Notes under the pieces: model-generated
The model's input: the letters and a program-made list of their open reading frames with translations, nothing else
Told to the model about the DNA's origin: nothing
The model's database searches: none
Position numbers and translations under genes: made by a program
Assembly (NCBI GenBank): GCA_035299025.1
Contig: DATGXK010000014.1
Span: 1 to 64,000 of the forward strand
DNA: 64,000 nt
Direction: 5' to 3'
From: Leadbetterella sp035299025
GTDB taxonomy: Bacteria; Bacteroidota; Bacteroidia; Cytophagales; Spirosomataceae
In this document: positions 9,321 to 18,386 of the stretch, in pieces
How positions within the stretch are numbered: position 1 is the first letter of the stretch
Layout: every line of letters begins with the position of its first letter

Positions 9321-9953
9321 ATGATTGTTAGAACTACGGAAGACGGCTCCAAAACTGTTTATTCGGAGCAATTTAAACAATATTATCATTCGGTTTTTGG
9401 TGCGAAAACAGAATCGGAGTGGGTTTATATAGATCTGGGATATTTGGATGCCATCAAGAAATTCGAGGAAATTAGAATTATGGAAGTTGGATTCGGCACA
9501 GGTTTAAATGCTTTTTTGAGTCAGAAAATGGCCGATGAGCATCAAATCCCGACTTCTTACATTGGATTAGAAGCTTTTCCAATTCAGCCAGATTTATTTC
9601 AAAACCTGAATGAGGATTTGCAAGTCTATCATACTTGTGAATGGGAGAGGCAGCTTCGGCTTTCGAAATATTTTAGCTTTGAAAAAAGGGAAATTCAAGT
9701 AGAAAACTACGAATCCAACCAAACTTTCCATTTGATTTATTTTGACGCTTTTGCTCCAGATGCACAGCCCGAGCTTTGGACTGCCGAAATTTTCGAAAAA
9801 TTAAGAAAAATGCTCATAAAAGATGGAGTTTTGACCACTTATTGCTCAAAAGTTATGGTACAGAAAAACCTGAAGCAAGCGGGTTATAAAATAGAAAAAC
9901 ACCAAGGACCTCCCCATAAAAGAGAAATCTTGAGGGCCATAAACTTGGGTTAA
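9321..9953 (+). CDS. mnmD: tRNA (mnm5s2U34) methyltransferase MnmD
   Basis: A 210-residue SAM-dependent methyltransferase homologous to the methyltransferase domain of MnmC, which completes mnm5s2U at the tRNA wobble position. It shows VRTTEDGSKTVYSEQFKQYY at the N-terminus, the SAM loop EVGFGTGLNAFL, the acidic motif IYFDAFAPDAQPELW, and the C-terminal GPPHKREILRA. The oxidase half of MnmC is absent, as in other stand-alone MnmD proteins. I chose ATG 9321 rather than GTG 9303 because the promoter element overlaps the latter and family members begin near IVxTEDGS. Confidence 0.88.
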   Translation: MIVRTTEDGSKTVYSEQFKQYYHSVFGAKTESEWVYIDLGYLDAIKKFEEIRIMEVGFGTGLNAFLSQKMADEHQIPTSYIGLEAFPIQPDLFQNLNEDLQVYHTCEWERQLRLSKYFSFEKREIQVENYESNQTFHLIYFDAFAPDAQPELWTAEIFEKLRKMLIKDGVLTTYCSKVMVQKNLKQAGYKIEKHQGPPHKREILRAINLG

Positions 9954-9992
9954 TGCTTCTTCGTAATTTTATATAAATGCCAATTATTTTCA

Positions 9993-10000
9993 TAGTTTTG
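9993..10000 (+). promoter_or_regulatory. Promoter -7 element of the sugar transporter gene
   Basis: TAGTTTTG matches TAnnTTTG exactly, 22 bases before the ATG at 10023. The region 17-22 bases upstream has T-rich sequence but no clean TTG. Confidence 0.45.
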
Positions 10001-10022
10001 TGAAAAATACATTACAAAACCT

Positions 10023-11369
10023 ATGAGCAAAAACACTATTATTTATTTTATTGCTGCCGTAGCAGCCACAGGAGGCCTACTATTCGGTTTCGATACGGGT
10101 GTTATCAACGTTGCCCTTCCATCGCTTCGTGAGCAATTACAATTGATGCCATCTCAAGAAAGCATGGTGGTAGGAGCGGTACTATTTGGGGCAATGTTTG
10201 GTCCTTTTATTTCAGGATTTTTAACAGACAAATTGGGTCGTAAAAAGATCAATATCATAGCTTCTTTGGTCTTTGTGGTGGGTTCAATATTGGCCGCTAT
10301 CGCTCCAGACACCAATTCGCTCATTGCGGGTAGATTACTTTTGGGCTTGGCCATCGGTATTGTAGCCGCTACGGTTCCTTTGTATTTGGCGGAGCTTTCG
10401 CCCAAAGACAAACGTGGCAGAATGGTGACGTTTTTTCAGTTGGCCATTACTTTAGGTATTTTGCTCTCTTATGTGGTCGGGTATATTTTTGGGGATGCCG
10501 AAAACGCTTGGCGATTGATGTTTTGGGCGGGATTTGTGCCAGCGATTATTTTGTTTGTTGGCATGTTATTGGTACCTGAAAGTCCAAGGTGGTTGCTTAC
10601 TAAAGGAAGAAATGAGGAAGCTCTAAAAGTCCTTAATCAGCTAAGAAAACCTGACGAAGCTGTAGCAGAATACAACGAAACCTTGAAATTGTTAGAAGAA
10701 GAAAGGCTCAATAAATCAAGCTGGATGGAGTTGTTTATGCCAAAATTGAGAATTCCACTTTTCATCGGAATCGGGATATTTGCTATTCAACAGTTTTCGG
10801 GAATCAACGCTATTATTTATTACTCCACAGATATTTTCAAATCACTTTTTAGTGACTCACAGGCAACTTTGGCCACTGTTGGTGTAGGAATTGTAAACTC
10901 ATTGGCCACGATTTTGGGTATGCAGTTTCTGGACAAATGGGGTCGTAAACCTTTGCTTTACACAGGTCTGATAGGTACAGCGGTTTGTCTGGGTACGGTT
11001 GGTTTGGCATTTTTGTTTGAAAGCAGTTTGCCCGCTGGTTTGCGTCAAATGATGTTGGTGGGCGGAATTTACACCTACATTATTTTCTTCGCCATTAGTT
11101 TGGGGCCATTGGGCTGGCTTTTAATTTCTGAAGTTTATCCATTAAAAATCAGAGGATTTGCCTCAAGTATGGGTAGTTTCAACCACTGGTTTTTCGATTT
11201 GATGGTGGCTATTTCGTTTCCATTGATGCGTGCTACTTCCTTAGGAAAGAATGGCGGCATTTTCTTCATTTATATGATTATTGTGCTTCTAGGTCTGTTG
11301 TTCGCGAAATTTGTGGTGTTTGAAACCAAGGGTCTGAGTTTGGAAGACATTGAGAAGAAGTATAATTGA
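10023..11369 (+). CDS. MFS sugar porter (XylE/GLUT family)
   Basis: A 448-residue inner-membrane transporter with about twelve hydrophobic segments. Sugar-porter signatures are all present: GGLLFGFDTGVINVALP (18-34), DKLGRKK after helix 2, PESPRWLLTKGR before the central loop, QQFSGINAIIYYS in helix 7, GPLGWLLISEVYPLKIRG in helix 10, and FETKGLSLEDIE at the C-terminus. Members are proton-sugar symporters or facilitators for xylose, glucose, galactose or inositol; which sugar cannot be told here. It is monocistronic, with its own promoter element and a strong terminator. Confidence 0.9.
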   Translation: MSKNTIIYFIAAVAATGGLLFGFDTGVINVALPSLREQLQLMPSQESMVVGAVLFGAMFGPFISGFLTDKLGRKKINIIASLVFVVGSILAAIAPDTNSLIAGRLLLGLAIGIVAATVPLYLAELSPKDKRGRMVTFFQLAITLGILLSYVVGYIFGDAENAWRLMFWAGFVPAIILFVGMLLVPESPRWLLTKGRNEEALKVLNQLRKPDEAVAEYNETLKLLEEERLNKSSWMELFMPKLRIPLFIGIGIFAIQQFSGINAIIYYSTDIFKSLFSDSQATLATVGVGIVNSLATILGMQFLDKWGRKPLLYTGLIGTAVCLGTVGLAFLFESSLPAGLRQMMLVGGIYTYIIFFAISLGPLGWLLISEVYPLKIRGFASSMGSFNHWFFDLMVAISFPLMRATSLGKNGGIFFIYMIIVLLGLLFAKFVVFETKGLSLEDIEKKYN

Positions 11370-11392
11370 TATTTTGAGATTTTGTTGAATTG

Positions 11393-11424
11393 AAAGTGTA
11401 GGTCCATTGGGCTTGCACTTTTTT
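11393..11424 (+). terminator. Terminator of the sugar transporter gene
   Basis: A 13-base stem (11393-11405 with 11409-11421, four G-T wobbles) closes a three-base ATT loop and is followed by a T run. It lies 24 bases after the stop codon. Confidence 0.8.
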
Positions 11425-11615
11425 GTTTTCCAAGTAGGTAAATATTGATTTCTCAATTAAAACTTGCCGATACCGGCAAGTATTTACTTTAATTCCGATA
11501 TCTCTTTTTAGTTTATTGCTGATAGAAAAGTTAAACAAAAATCTTTTCTTGGGTTTTCTCTTTAAAATATCCCACTTTTTCACAAACTTACTCTTCCAAA
11601 CTCATCAATAAACCA

Positions 11616-12887
11616 ATGCTAAACAGACGGTCATTCTCATCGAAGCTTATTTCCTCTGCTTTTTTGCCATTTCTTAAGATTCCAGATGCAGGATTTTTGA
11701 AAGAAATAAATGATTATGTTAGTTCAGCCAACCCAAGTGCGGATGACGAGGACTTTTGGGCTCAAATCAGGTTGGCCTATACGACATCTCAACAAATCGT
11801 GAACCTCAACAATGGCGGAGTAAGTCCGTCTCCTAAAGTGGTGCAAGATGCGGTTGAGCATTACAACAAACTCGCCAACGACGGTCCTTCCTACTACATG
11901 TGGCGAATAATGGACCAGGGAAGAGAGCCATTGAGAGAAAACCTAGCAAAATTTGCTGGAGTTTCGGCAGAAGAAATTGCCATCAATCGCAATGCTACGG
12001 AGGCTATTGATACGGTTATTTTGGGTTTACCTCTTCAAAAAGGCGACCAAGTGGTGCTTTCGAAATACGATTACCCCAATATGCTACATGCGTGGCGACA
12101 AAGAGAAGTGAGAGATGGCATAGAGTTGGTTTATGTTGACATTGACTTGCCTTTGGCTGATAATGAATTAATTATAAAAAAATATACAGAAAAATTCACT
12201 TCTAAAACCAAAGTCGTACATCTCACGCATGTGGTAAACTGGAATGGGCAAATATTACCAGTTAGAAAAATTGCTGAGCAAGCCAAAAAGAAAGGCATTA
12301 AAGTGTTGGTCGATGGGGCACATTCGTTTGCCTTGTTAGACTTCAAAATTCCAGAACTCAACTGTGATTTTTATGGCACAAGCCTGCATAAATGGCTTTC
12401 TGCTCCGATAGGCTCTGGTATGCTTTGGATTAAGAAAGAAGAAATCAAGAACGTCTTTCCGCTCATTCCAAATGGTGATCCATTTAGTGAAAACGTTAGA
12501 AAATATGAGAATCTAGGTACACGTTCTTTCATGATTGAGCAGGGAATAGGCTCGGCATTGAATTTCCAGTACACCATCGGCAACAAGCGAAAGGAGGACC
12601 GAATACGCTATTTGAAAGATTATTGGACCAAAGAAGCTGAAAAAATACCGAGAGTGAAAATGTACACGCCTTTAGATGCACAATACTCCTGTGCCATCGC
12701 CAATGTAGGAATGGAAGGCATGGAGGCTGGCGTGATAGAATCTAAGCTTTTTGAGAAATTCAAAGTGCACACTTCGCCTACCAAATGGGAAAAAATAAAC
12801 GGAGCCAGAGTTACGCCGCACGTTTATACTTCTTTGAGAGACTTGGATAGACTTTTGGAGGGGCTGCTTTATGTTTCTAAATTGTGA
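11616..12887 (+). CDS. Exported class V aminotransferase-like PLP enzyme
   Basis: A 423-residue fold-type I PLP protein resembling isopenicillin N epimerase and cysteine desulfurase-like enzymes. NATEAID (126-132) binds the phosphate, VDGAHS (232-237) supplies the Asp233 and His236 ring contacts, and the Schiff-base lysine is Lys259 in SLHKWLSAPIGSG. The N-terminus MLNRRSFSSKLISSAFLPFL has a twin arginine followed by a hydrophobic run, which suggests folded export by the Tat route, fitting a cofactor-bearing enzyme. The reaction is unknown; the epimerase label is only by likeness. Monocistronic, no clear terminator seen. Confidence 0.8.
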   Translation: MLNRRSFSSKLISSAFLPFLKIPDAGFLKEINDYVSSANPSADDEDFWAQIRLAYTTSQQIVNLNNGGVSPSPKVVQDAVEHYNKLANDGPSYYMWRIMDQGREPLRENLAKFAGVSAEEIAINRNATEAIDTVILGLPLQKGDQVVLSKYDYPNMLHAWRQREVRDGIELVYVDIDLPLADNELIIKKYTEKFTSKTKVVHLTHVVNWNGQILPVRKIAEQAKKKGIKVLVDGAHSFALLDFKIPELNCDFYGTSLHKWLSAPIGSGMLWIKKEEIKNVFPLIPNGDPFSENVRKYENLGTRSFMIEQGIGSALNFQYTIGNKRKEDRIRYLKDYWTKEAEKIPRVKMYTPLDAQYSCAIANVGMEGMEAGVIESKLFEKFKVHTSPTKWEKINGARVTPHVYTSLRDLDRLLEGLLYVSKL

Positions 12888-13270
12888 GAATTTACTATAA
12901 TTAAATGTATAAAGTTTACAATTCATTGGTTTTTTCGTCTGTTTATAAAATAATTTGAAATTAAAAACTTTTTACAAAATGTCTCTTTTTGATAATCTTC
13001 AACCTTTAGGAACTTGACAGAATAAATTTTTGATTTTAGTTTTAAAGAAAGGTGAATTTAGTGGTTATCTTGTTTGATAAGGGAATTAGTACATGAGTAG
13101 ATTCATTAATAAGTATCTGCGGAATATTAGCAAGAAATCGAATAAGATTGAAAGACAAATTTTTAACTTAAAAAAGACAATTTGTCGAATTAAGATTTTC
13201 CTTTTCTCTGGGATTAAATTATTATATTGTTAGAAAATTATTTAATTTTAAAATATTAAACAAAATTTAC
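12888..13270. other. Intergenic stretch without a convincing gene
   Basis: These 383 bases are very AT-rich. One short frame at 13093-13233 (46 residues, many Lys and Arg) is open but has no start signal or recognisable likeness. No hairpin terminator or promoter consensus stands out. It marks a change to lower GC that continues through the next two genes. Confidence 0.5.
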
Positions 13271-13999
13271 ATGAATTGGATAAAGGAAATTCCTATTGCT
13301 CACAGAGGTTTACACTCAAACGATTCAAATATTCCGGAAAATTCATTGTTTGCTTTTCAAGAGGCTATCAATAAAGGTTTTGCAATAGAATTAGATGTTC
13401 GGCTAACCAAAGATAAACAAGTTGTAGTTTTTCATGATGAAGATTTATCAAGGATGTGTAATTCTAGTAATAAAATTGCGGAGTTAGATTTTAACCAAAT
13501 CGCTTTATTTCAGTTATTTTCATCAGATCAGAAAATTCCTTTATTCCAGGAGGTACTTGATTTAGTAGATGGGAAAGTTCCTATATTAATAGAAATTAAA
13601 AGTGAATCTCCAAAAGTAGGAGAAATAGAACAAAGCACCTTAAATACTCTTAAAAATTACAGTGGAGAATATGCTATACAGTCTTTTAACCCGTTTTCTG
13701 TAATTTGGTTTAAAAAAAATGCTCCTCATGTAATCAGGGGTCAACTTTCTAGTTCTTTTGACGATATTAAAATGTCTCCTTTACTAAAAATATTATTAAA
13801 GAATTTGTTTTTTAATTTTGTGGCAAAACCAAATTTTATAGCATATGAAAAGGAAGGAGTTGCTAAAAAAAGGCTTAAGAATTTGAGAAATAAAAATATT
13901 CCTATTTTAGCTTGGACAATAAGAAATGAAGGTGAAAGATTAAAAGTAGATAGTTTCGCCGATAATATAATTTTCGAAAACTTTTTACCTCAAAATTAA
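13271..13999 (+). CDS. Glycerophosphodiester phosphodiesterase
   Basis: A 242-residue TIM-barrel enzyme of the GDPD family, which hydrolyses glycerophosphodiesters to glycerol 3-phosphate and an alcohol. AHRGLHS (10-16) with His11 and Arg12, PENS (22-25), IELDVRLTKD (39-48) with the metal ligands Glu40 and Asp42, and VVFHDEDL (52-59) with the catalytic His55 are all intact. There is no signal peptide, so it should be cytosolic. Length is at the short end of the family. Codons are markedly AT-rich compared with neighbours. The next gene starts four bases after its stop, pointing to coupled translation. Confidence 0.88.
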   Translation: MNWIKEIPIAHRGLHSNDSNIPENSLFAFQEAINKGFAIELDVRLTKDKQVVVFHDEDLSRMCNSSNKIAELDFNQIALFQLFSSDQKIPLFQEVLDLVDGKVPILIEIKSESPKVGEIEQSTLNTLKNYSGEYAIQSFNPFSVIWFKKNAPHVIRGQLSSSFDDIKMSPLLKILLKNLFFNFVAKPNFIAYEKEGVAKKRLKNLRNKNIPILAWTIRNEGERLKVDSFADNIIFENFLPQN

Positions 14000-14003
14000 T
14001 CAG

Positions 14004-14927
14004 GTGGAGATTATAAATAAGATTTTAAAATATATAGATCATGAGTGGGTAAAGGGGGTATTAATAAATCATTTATCGACAATTATTGCTTTTTCTTTAG
14101 GTTTTGTTATTTCTTGGGTACGAAGAAATATTTATTTTTATCTAAAATTAAAAAGATTGATACTGTCTGTTTTTAGAAAGAAAAAGTATATTTTAATATG
14201 GAATGATGATAATAAAGTTCTAAGTGAAAACATTTCTAACCTCTTATCCTTAAAGTTTGCTCAAAATAATGATAGTTTCTTGATTAAAACTTTAGAAAAG
14301 CCAGAGGAATTATTATTCTACCCAGTAAGGTCAAACCTAATTACGGCAATAATTTTAATTGTAACGGATGTTACAAAATTGTCAGAAATTGAGGAAGAAA
14401 GAAATAAAATACAAACACATTTAGTTGATTTTGTAAAAAATGGTGGGATTCTAATCGGAACTCATGACATTATTTATCGAAGAACCAGGAATGAAAAGCT
14501 ACAGGAAATTTTTGGATGCCAATCTAATAATTTTATTCGATTCAATAATTCATCAATAAATGTTGAGATTAATGGAAAATATTCAAAGCATCCTCTGTTA
14601 GAAGGATTACCTAATAATTTTAACCTAAGTGATGGTGAAATTTGTTGGGGAGAATGGTCTCATGATGCAGATTTACTCATCTCTACAACCAAAAAATTCA
14701 AACCAAACTCTAACATAGATACTGTTTCTAAAAAGGTTCCAATGTTAGTAATCAGGAAATTTCCGAACAAAGGTAAAGTCGGTTTAACAATTTGGCTAAA
14801 TAGCTGTGATAAATTTGAACGCCTTGCAGATTCTTTAAATCCACCACAATTTGAAATTATTCAAATTTTTTCAAATGCAGTTTTAAAGAAAGAAGAAATA
14901 AAGTCATATCAGAGGGAATTATTATAA
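14004..14927 (+). CDS. Membrane-anchored protein with an amidotransferase/ThuA-like fold
   Basis: A 307-residue protein beginning at GTG 14004; no in-frame ATG occurs until deep in the protein. Residues 22-40 form one membrane helix, followed by a basic patch (RRNIYFYLKLKRL) that should face the cytosol. From about 61 the pattern is alpha/beta: IILIVTDVTK, then LVDFVKNGGILIGTHD, then HPLLEGLP and VPMLVIRKFPNKGKVGLTIW. This order resembles class I glutamine amidotransferase-like or ThuA domains, but no catalytic Cys is evident at the nucleophile elbow (ILIGTHD). I do not know its function. It is coupled to the GDPD gene and shares its low GC. Its last 19 bases overlap the convergent gene at 14909. 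Confidence 0.65.
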   Translation: MEIINKILKYIDHEWVKGVLINHLSTIIAFSLGFVISWVRRNIYFYLKLKRLILSVFRKKKYILIWNDDNKVLSENISNLLSLKFAQNNDSFLIKTLEKPEELLFYPVRSNLITAIILIVTDVTKLSEIEEERNKIQTHLVDFVKNGGILIGTHDIIYRRTRNEKLQEIFGCQSNNFIRFNNSSINVEINGKYSKHPLLEGLPNNFNLSDGEICWGEWSHDADLLISTTKKFKPNSNIDTVSKKVPMLVIRKFPNKGKVGLTIWLNSCDKFERLADSLNPPQFEIIQIFSNAVLKKEEIKSYQRELL

Positions 14928-16894
14928 ATATTCTTTTTAAAATATACCCTACACTCATGCTCCACAACAAAATCAACCGAAGAATAGACAAGTTCAAAAT
15001 TATCCTTTTCAGAAAATGAAAGCATTTCCTCAGCATGAAAATTCACGACAAACAAAAAATTCCCAACGCTCCATTCAGCCACAAAATTGGTTTTTGACGG
15101 CTTTGAAATCCACTTAAAATCAGTAAATTGAGTTTCTTTTTGTATGGTTTCGAATAGAAGCTTCATTTTTTCTAATTCAGAAAAAAGGCCATAGTTTTTA
15201 CCCCAAATAAAAGGCCCGTGGGTCACTTTATCGGTTTCGGCGTCGTCATTTATCTGAAAAACGTAGAGTTTGGTGTATTCCTCGTTCAGACCACGTTCGA
15301 GGTGTGGATAACGGCATTCAAAGCCCAAAGACATGTAAGAGGGTAGAACTGGCAGGAAAAGACCCACAAAAAACCTCAAATGATTGCCTTTTTTATAAAA
15401 TTCATCAAACCTGGGATCGTCCTTGTCCGCAGTTATCATCGTGAAATTCGGAGCAAACTTTCTGTTTTCAGCCAATGAAATATAATCCTCTAATTGGGTC
15501 ATAAACACCTCTGAACCTACCGGCGAGGCCTGTAAGTCTCCAAGCGTGCTATCTGCTTCTATGGCTTCAAGGTGGTCCAATTCGTTGCCATAACCCATGG
15601 TATCAGGTGGAGCAATGAAAGTCTCGGCAAAAAATCCGAAATGCTTTACGCCTTTAGCCACAATGTAGTTTTTGATCGCTTTCAGTGGGTCATAAAACTC
15701 ACCTATTTCACTTGGAACACCCCCTGACCTTGGCTGTACATGGGCCATATCGCCCCGCATAAAGTCAAAATTGTAGGCTTGTTGGCACTCATAATATTTC
15801 TGACAAACGTAGTCCCAAGCGGGTACGTTTGGATTGTCAAATTCTAGCTCCTGATTATGTTCTGCATGATAAAACTTGTATCGTGTTAGCGGTCCAAATA
15901 CCCTTGACATGGCCTCCGGCTTATCAAATTGGTAGTTGTACCATTTGTTGCCCATTTTATCATAAATGAAGTCTTTCTCTACCAAATGCAGCCCTCTGTA
16001 GGGCGGAGCCATCGTTACAGGTAGGGTTTCTAGGCCATGGTAGAGCAACTGTTGCATCATTTCAAGCCTCCTGTTCAACCTTTTATCTCGCTCATCTACC
16101 CGTCCAAACAGAATTTCCAGTCTTTGTTGCTCGCTAAGAATCGGATTGTTGAAATCAAAAAATACCGATTTGCTATAGGAAATCAAATTGCCGTTAGCTG
16201 TACCGTGATGGATTAAATATTCCCAAATAATGTCTTCTACTTCAAGCCCATTTTGTGTATTTACTGATAAAATGCTATGCTCTTTTCGTTTTACCCACTC
16301 AAACATTTGTGGGTGCAAAAACACCAACTCCGAGAACCTATCGGTATGCGGAATTACATCCAAACCCACCGATTTTCCAATCATGTGGATTAAGTTCGTC
16401 ACCACTTTCAGTTGTTTTTCTACAGTATCGAGGCTTGGGATGGCATTTTTTAATTCTTCGCTAAAAAATTCGGTGTTGATATTCCAGCTTATTTTTCCAT
16501 ACAAACTCGACACCACGCCAGGCTCCCAAATGGGCAAAATATGAATGGAATCGTGGCAGCGGCCTGTAGTTAGTAAATATTTTATAAGGTTAAAGAAATT
16601 GCCGATTGTCCGAATATTCACACCAACCATATTGCTGGTTTTTAGCCAATCGCCGTTTTGTTGGCCTTCTAGCGGACTAGGATAGGTAACACTCGGGTTA
16701 AGAGCTTGTCCAAGTTTATCTGTTCCGAATCTCGATTGAAGAATTTGAAATATGTCGAACACATTTAGTCCTACCGCAATTTCGGGAATGAGCTGCTTTA
16801 CAAAACTTGTTTCATGATTAGAATAGGCACTCTTATATACAGAATGGCCGTTTCTCCACACATCAAAGGGACTTTGAATGGGGTTGTTTTCCAT
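14909..16894 (-). CDS. Divergent GH13 (alpha-amylase family)-like protein
   Basis: About 661 residues from ATG 16894; an upstream ATG at 16936 would add 14. Counting from 16936, family GH13 features appear in order: HILPIWEPG (132-140) with YGKISWNIN, DVIPHTDRFSE (193-203) in place of region I, FDFMRGDMAHV (390-400) as region II with Asp396 as likely nucleophile and His399, FFAETF (435-440) with Glu438 as likely acid, and TADKDDPR (502-509) where region IV HD is expected. A C-terminal beta-domain follows. No signal peptide. Substrate unknown. Region I and IV histidines are displaced or missing, so activity is uncertain. It overlaps the preceding convergent gene by 19 bases. Confidence 0.6.
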   Translation of the reverse strand: MENNPIQSPFDVWRNGHSVYKSAYSNHETSFVKQLIPEIAVGLNVFDIFQILQSRFGTDKLGQALNPSVTYPSPLEGQQNGDWLKTSNMVGVNIRTIGNFFNLIKYLLTTGRCHDSIHILPIWEPGVVSSLYGKISWNINTEFFSEELKNAIPSLDTVEKQLKVVTNLIHMIGKSVGLDVIPHTDRFSELVFLHPQMFEWVKRKEHSILSVNTQNGLEVEDIIWEYLIHHGTANGNLISYSKSVFFDFNNPILSEQQRLEILFGRVDERDKRLNRRLEMMQQLLYHGLETLPVTMAPPYRGLHLVEKDFIYDKMGNKWYNYQFDKPEAMSRVFGPLTRYKFYHAEHNQELEFDNPNVPAWDYVCQKYYECQQAYNFDFMRGDMAHVQPRSGGVPSEIGEFYDPLKAIKNYIVAKGVKHFGFFAETFIAPPDTMGYGNELDHLEAIEADSTLGDLQASPVGSEVFMTQLEDYISLAENRKFAPNFTMITADKDDPRFDEFYKKGNHLRFFVGLFLPVLPSYMSLGFECRYPHLERGLNEEYTKLYVFQINDDAETDKVTHGPFIWGKNYGLFSELEKMKLLFETIQKETQFTDFKWISKPSKTNFVAEWSVGNFLFVVNFHAEEMLSFSEKDNFELVYSSVDFVVEHECRVYFKKNIYNNSL

Positions 16895-17142
16895 CGTTTC
16901 TTTATTATCATAGGTATTTGATAACAAAACTATCAATAATTGAGAAAATCTGACACATATTTTGATTTTTTTGACTTTCTATCGACTCAGAAAATCTGGT
17001 GGACGGACAATAAATCTAAAGATTCTGGTAGAGATTTATCTAATATTTTGTATGTTTTTTTGATTACATAAAACAAAAACTACCTTTGAATATTATTTTG
17101 TGTAGAAATTTCGTTTCTCTCCAATACTTATAAATTCTATAA

Positions 17143-18240
17143 ATGAAGGCCATTCTCACAGGTTTGCTTTTTGCAGGAGTTTCACATTTTTCATTTGCCC
17201 AAAACAATTCCGAAATTATAGTTGGAAAAAACTATTATGGCCAAGCTATAAACGAGCGTGAAATTTGTAACTGGGTGGCTTTTTCTACTCGACCAGAGGT
17301 TAGCAAAGCCATAGAAAACATTGTGAGACGCTCGGGTTTAAAGCAAAATTTCTATGTAATGGAATGCCCAAATACCGATAATTGCTTTGCAGCTACACGC
17401 AATGGAGAAAGACTTATTGTATATGATCCGAAATTTATAAACAAACTCGGTAATGTAACCAAAACAGACTGGGGAGCATTGAGTATTTTGGCACACGAAA
17501 TCGGCCATCATTTGCAGGGCCATACCATAAAACAGGGAGGCTCCGAGCACGAGAAAGAATTGGAAGCCGATGAGTTTTCGGGCTTTGTGATGTACCAAAT
17601 GGGGGCTCGCCTGAAAGAAGCACAATCGGCGATATCCAGCCTTACCACCGAATACACCACCTCCACCCATCCACCAAGGAGCATGAGATTAAAAGCCATA
17701 GAACGGGGGTACCAAAATGCTAGAGAACTTTACCCTGATATTCAGCCCAAAAAGGAAATCAAACAAGTGATTCAGGAAGAGAAAGTGGCGGATGAAATGA
17801 TAATAGAAACCACCGTGATGAGTGGATCGGAAGAGGCTCCCACACGGCGTAAAGGATGTGTGGAGGGCAGTTGCCTAGAGGGATTTGGTGTGGCGATTAA
17901 CTCCAAAACATCAGAGAAATTTGAAGGGAACTGGCACATGGGTAAAAGACACGGCCAGGGAATAGAGTATTACAAAGACGGTAAGAAAAAATATGAAGGA
18001 TCGTTTGCCAATAGCTTATACAACGGTAAGGGAACGCTTTTTCTGAAAAACGGCGATAAATATATTGGTGGGTTTTATCAAGGACGCATGCATGGGTACC
18101 AAAGTACATATATTTACAGAAACGGTGATAGGTTGATTGTAGACTTTATCGCCGGTAAAAAAGAAGGCAAAGCCAAGGTTATCTATTATGGTGGAGTTGA
18201 GGGCACAAAGTACTTTAAAAATGACGAAGAGATTTTCTGA
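17143..18240 (+). CDS. Secreted M48-like metalloprotease with MORN repeats
   Basis: A 365-residue protein with a signal peptide cleaved near FSFAQ (about residue 20). The protease part has HEIGHH (His118, Glu119, His122) and a downstream ELEADEFSG with Glu141 as likely third zinc ligand, the arrangement of M48-type gluzincins. The middle (about 200-245) is a linker with a CVEGSCLEGFG segment. Residues about 250-355 hold MORN-type repeats (YEGSFANSLYNGKGTLF, YIGGFYQGRMHG). MORN repeats usually bind membranes or proteins. The combination suggests a periplasmic or surface protease tethered by its repeats; that is inference. Monocistronic. Confidence 0.75.
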   Translation: MKAILTGLLFAGVSHFSFAQNNSEIIVGKNYYGQAINEREICNWVAFSTRPEVSKAIENIVRRSGLKQNFYVMECPNTDNCFAATRNGERLIVYDPKFINKLGNVTKTDWGALSILAHEIGHHLQGHTIKQGGSEHEKELEADEFSGFVMYQMGARLKEAQSAISSLTTEYTTSTHPPRSMRLKAIERGYQNARELYPDIQPKKEIKQVIQEEKVADEMIIETTVMSGSEEAPTRRKGCVEGSCLEGFGVAINSKTSEKFEGNWHMGKRHGQGIEYYKDGKKKYEGSFANSLYNGKGTLFLKNGDKYIGGFYQGRMHGYQSTYIYRNGDRLIVDFIAGKKEGKAKVIYYGGVEGTKYFKNDEEIF

Positions 18241-18357
18241 AAAAATCCTTTAAATCAATGTTTTCGGTTTTAAAATCATAAGATTGATTTCTGTCAGTTC
18301 TTGGTTTTATTTCAAATAAAAAAAGGTTGTTCTGCATTTCGGGCATAAAAAATCTTT

Positions 18358-18365
18358 TATATTTG
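18358..18365 (+). promoter_or_regulatory. Promoter -7 element of accD
   Basis: TATATTTG matches the Bacteroidota -7 consensus exactly and lies 21 bases before ATG 18387. It falls inside the longer in-frame extension from 18327, so that extension is unlikely to be translated. Confidence 0.5.
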
Positions 18366-18386
18366 CCCCTCCAAAATCTTACCATT

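Noticed and set aside
13093..13233. Plus-strand frame of 46 codons in the gap before the GDPD gene
   Set aside because: Lys-rich composition is what AT-rich random DNA gives; no promoter or conserved pattern seen.
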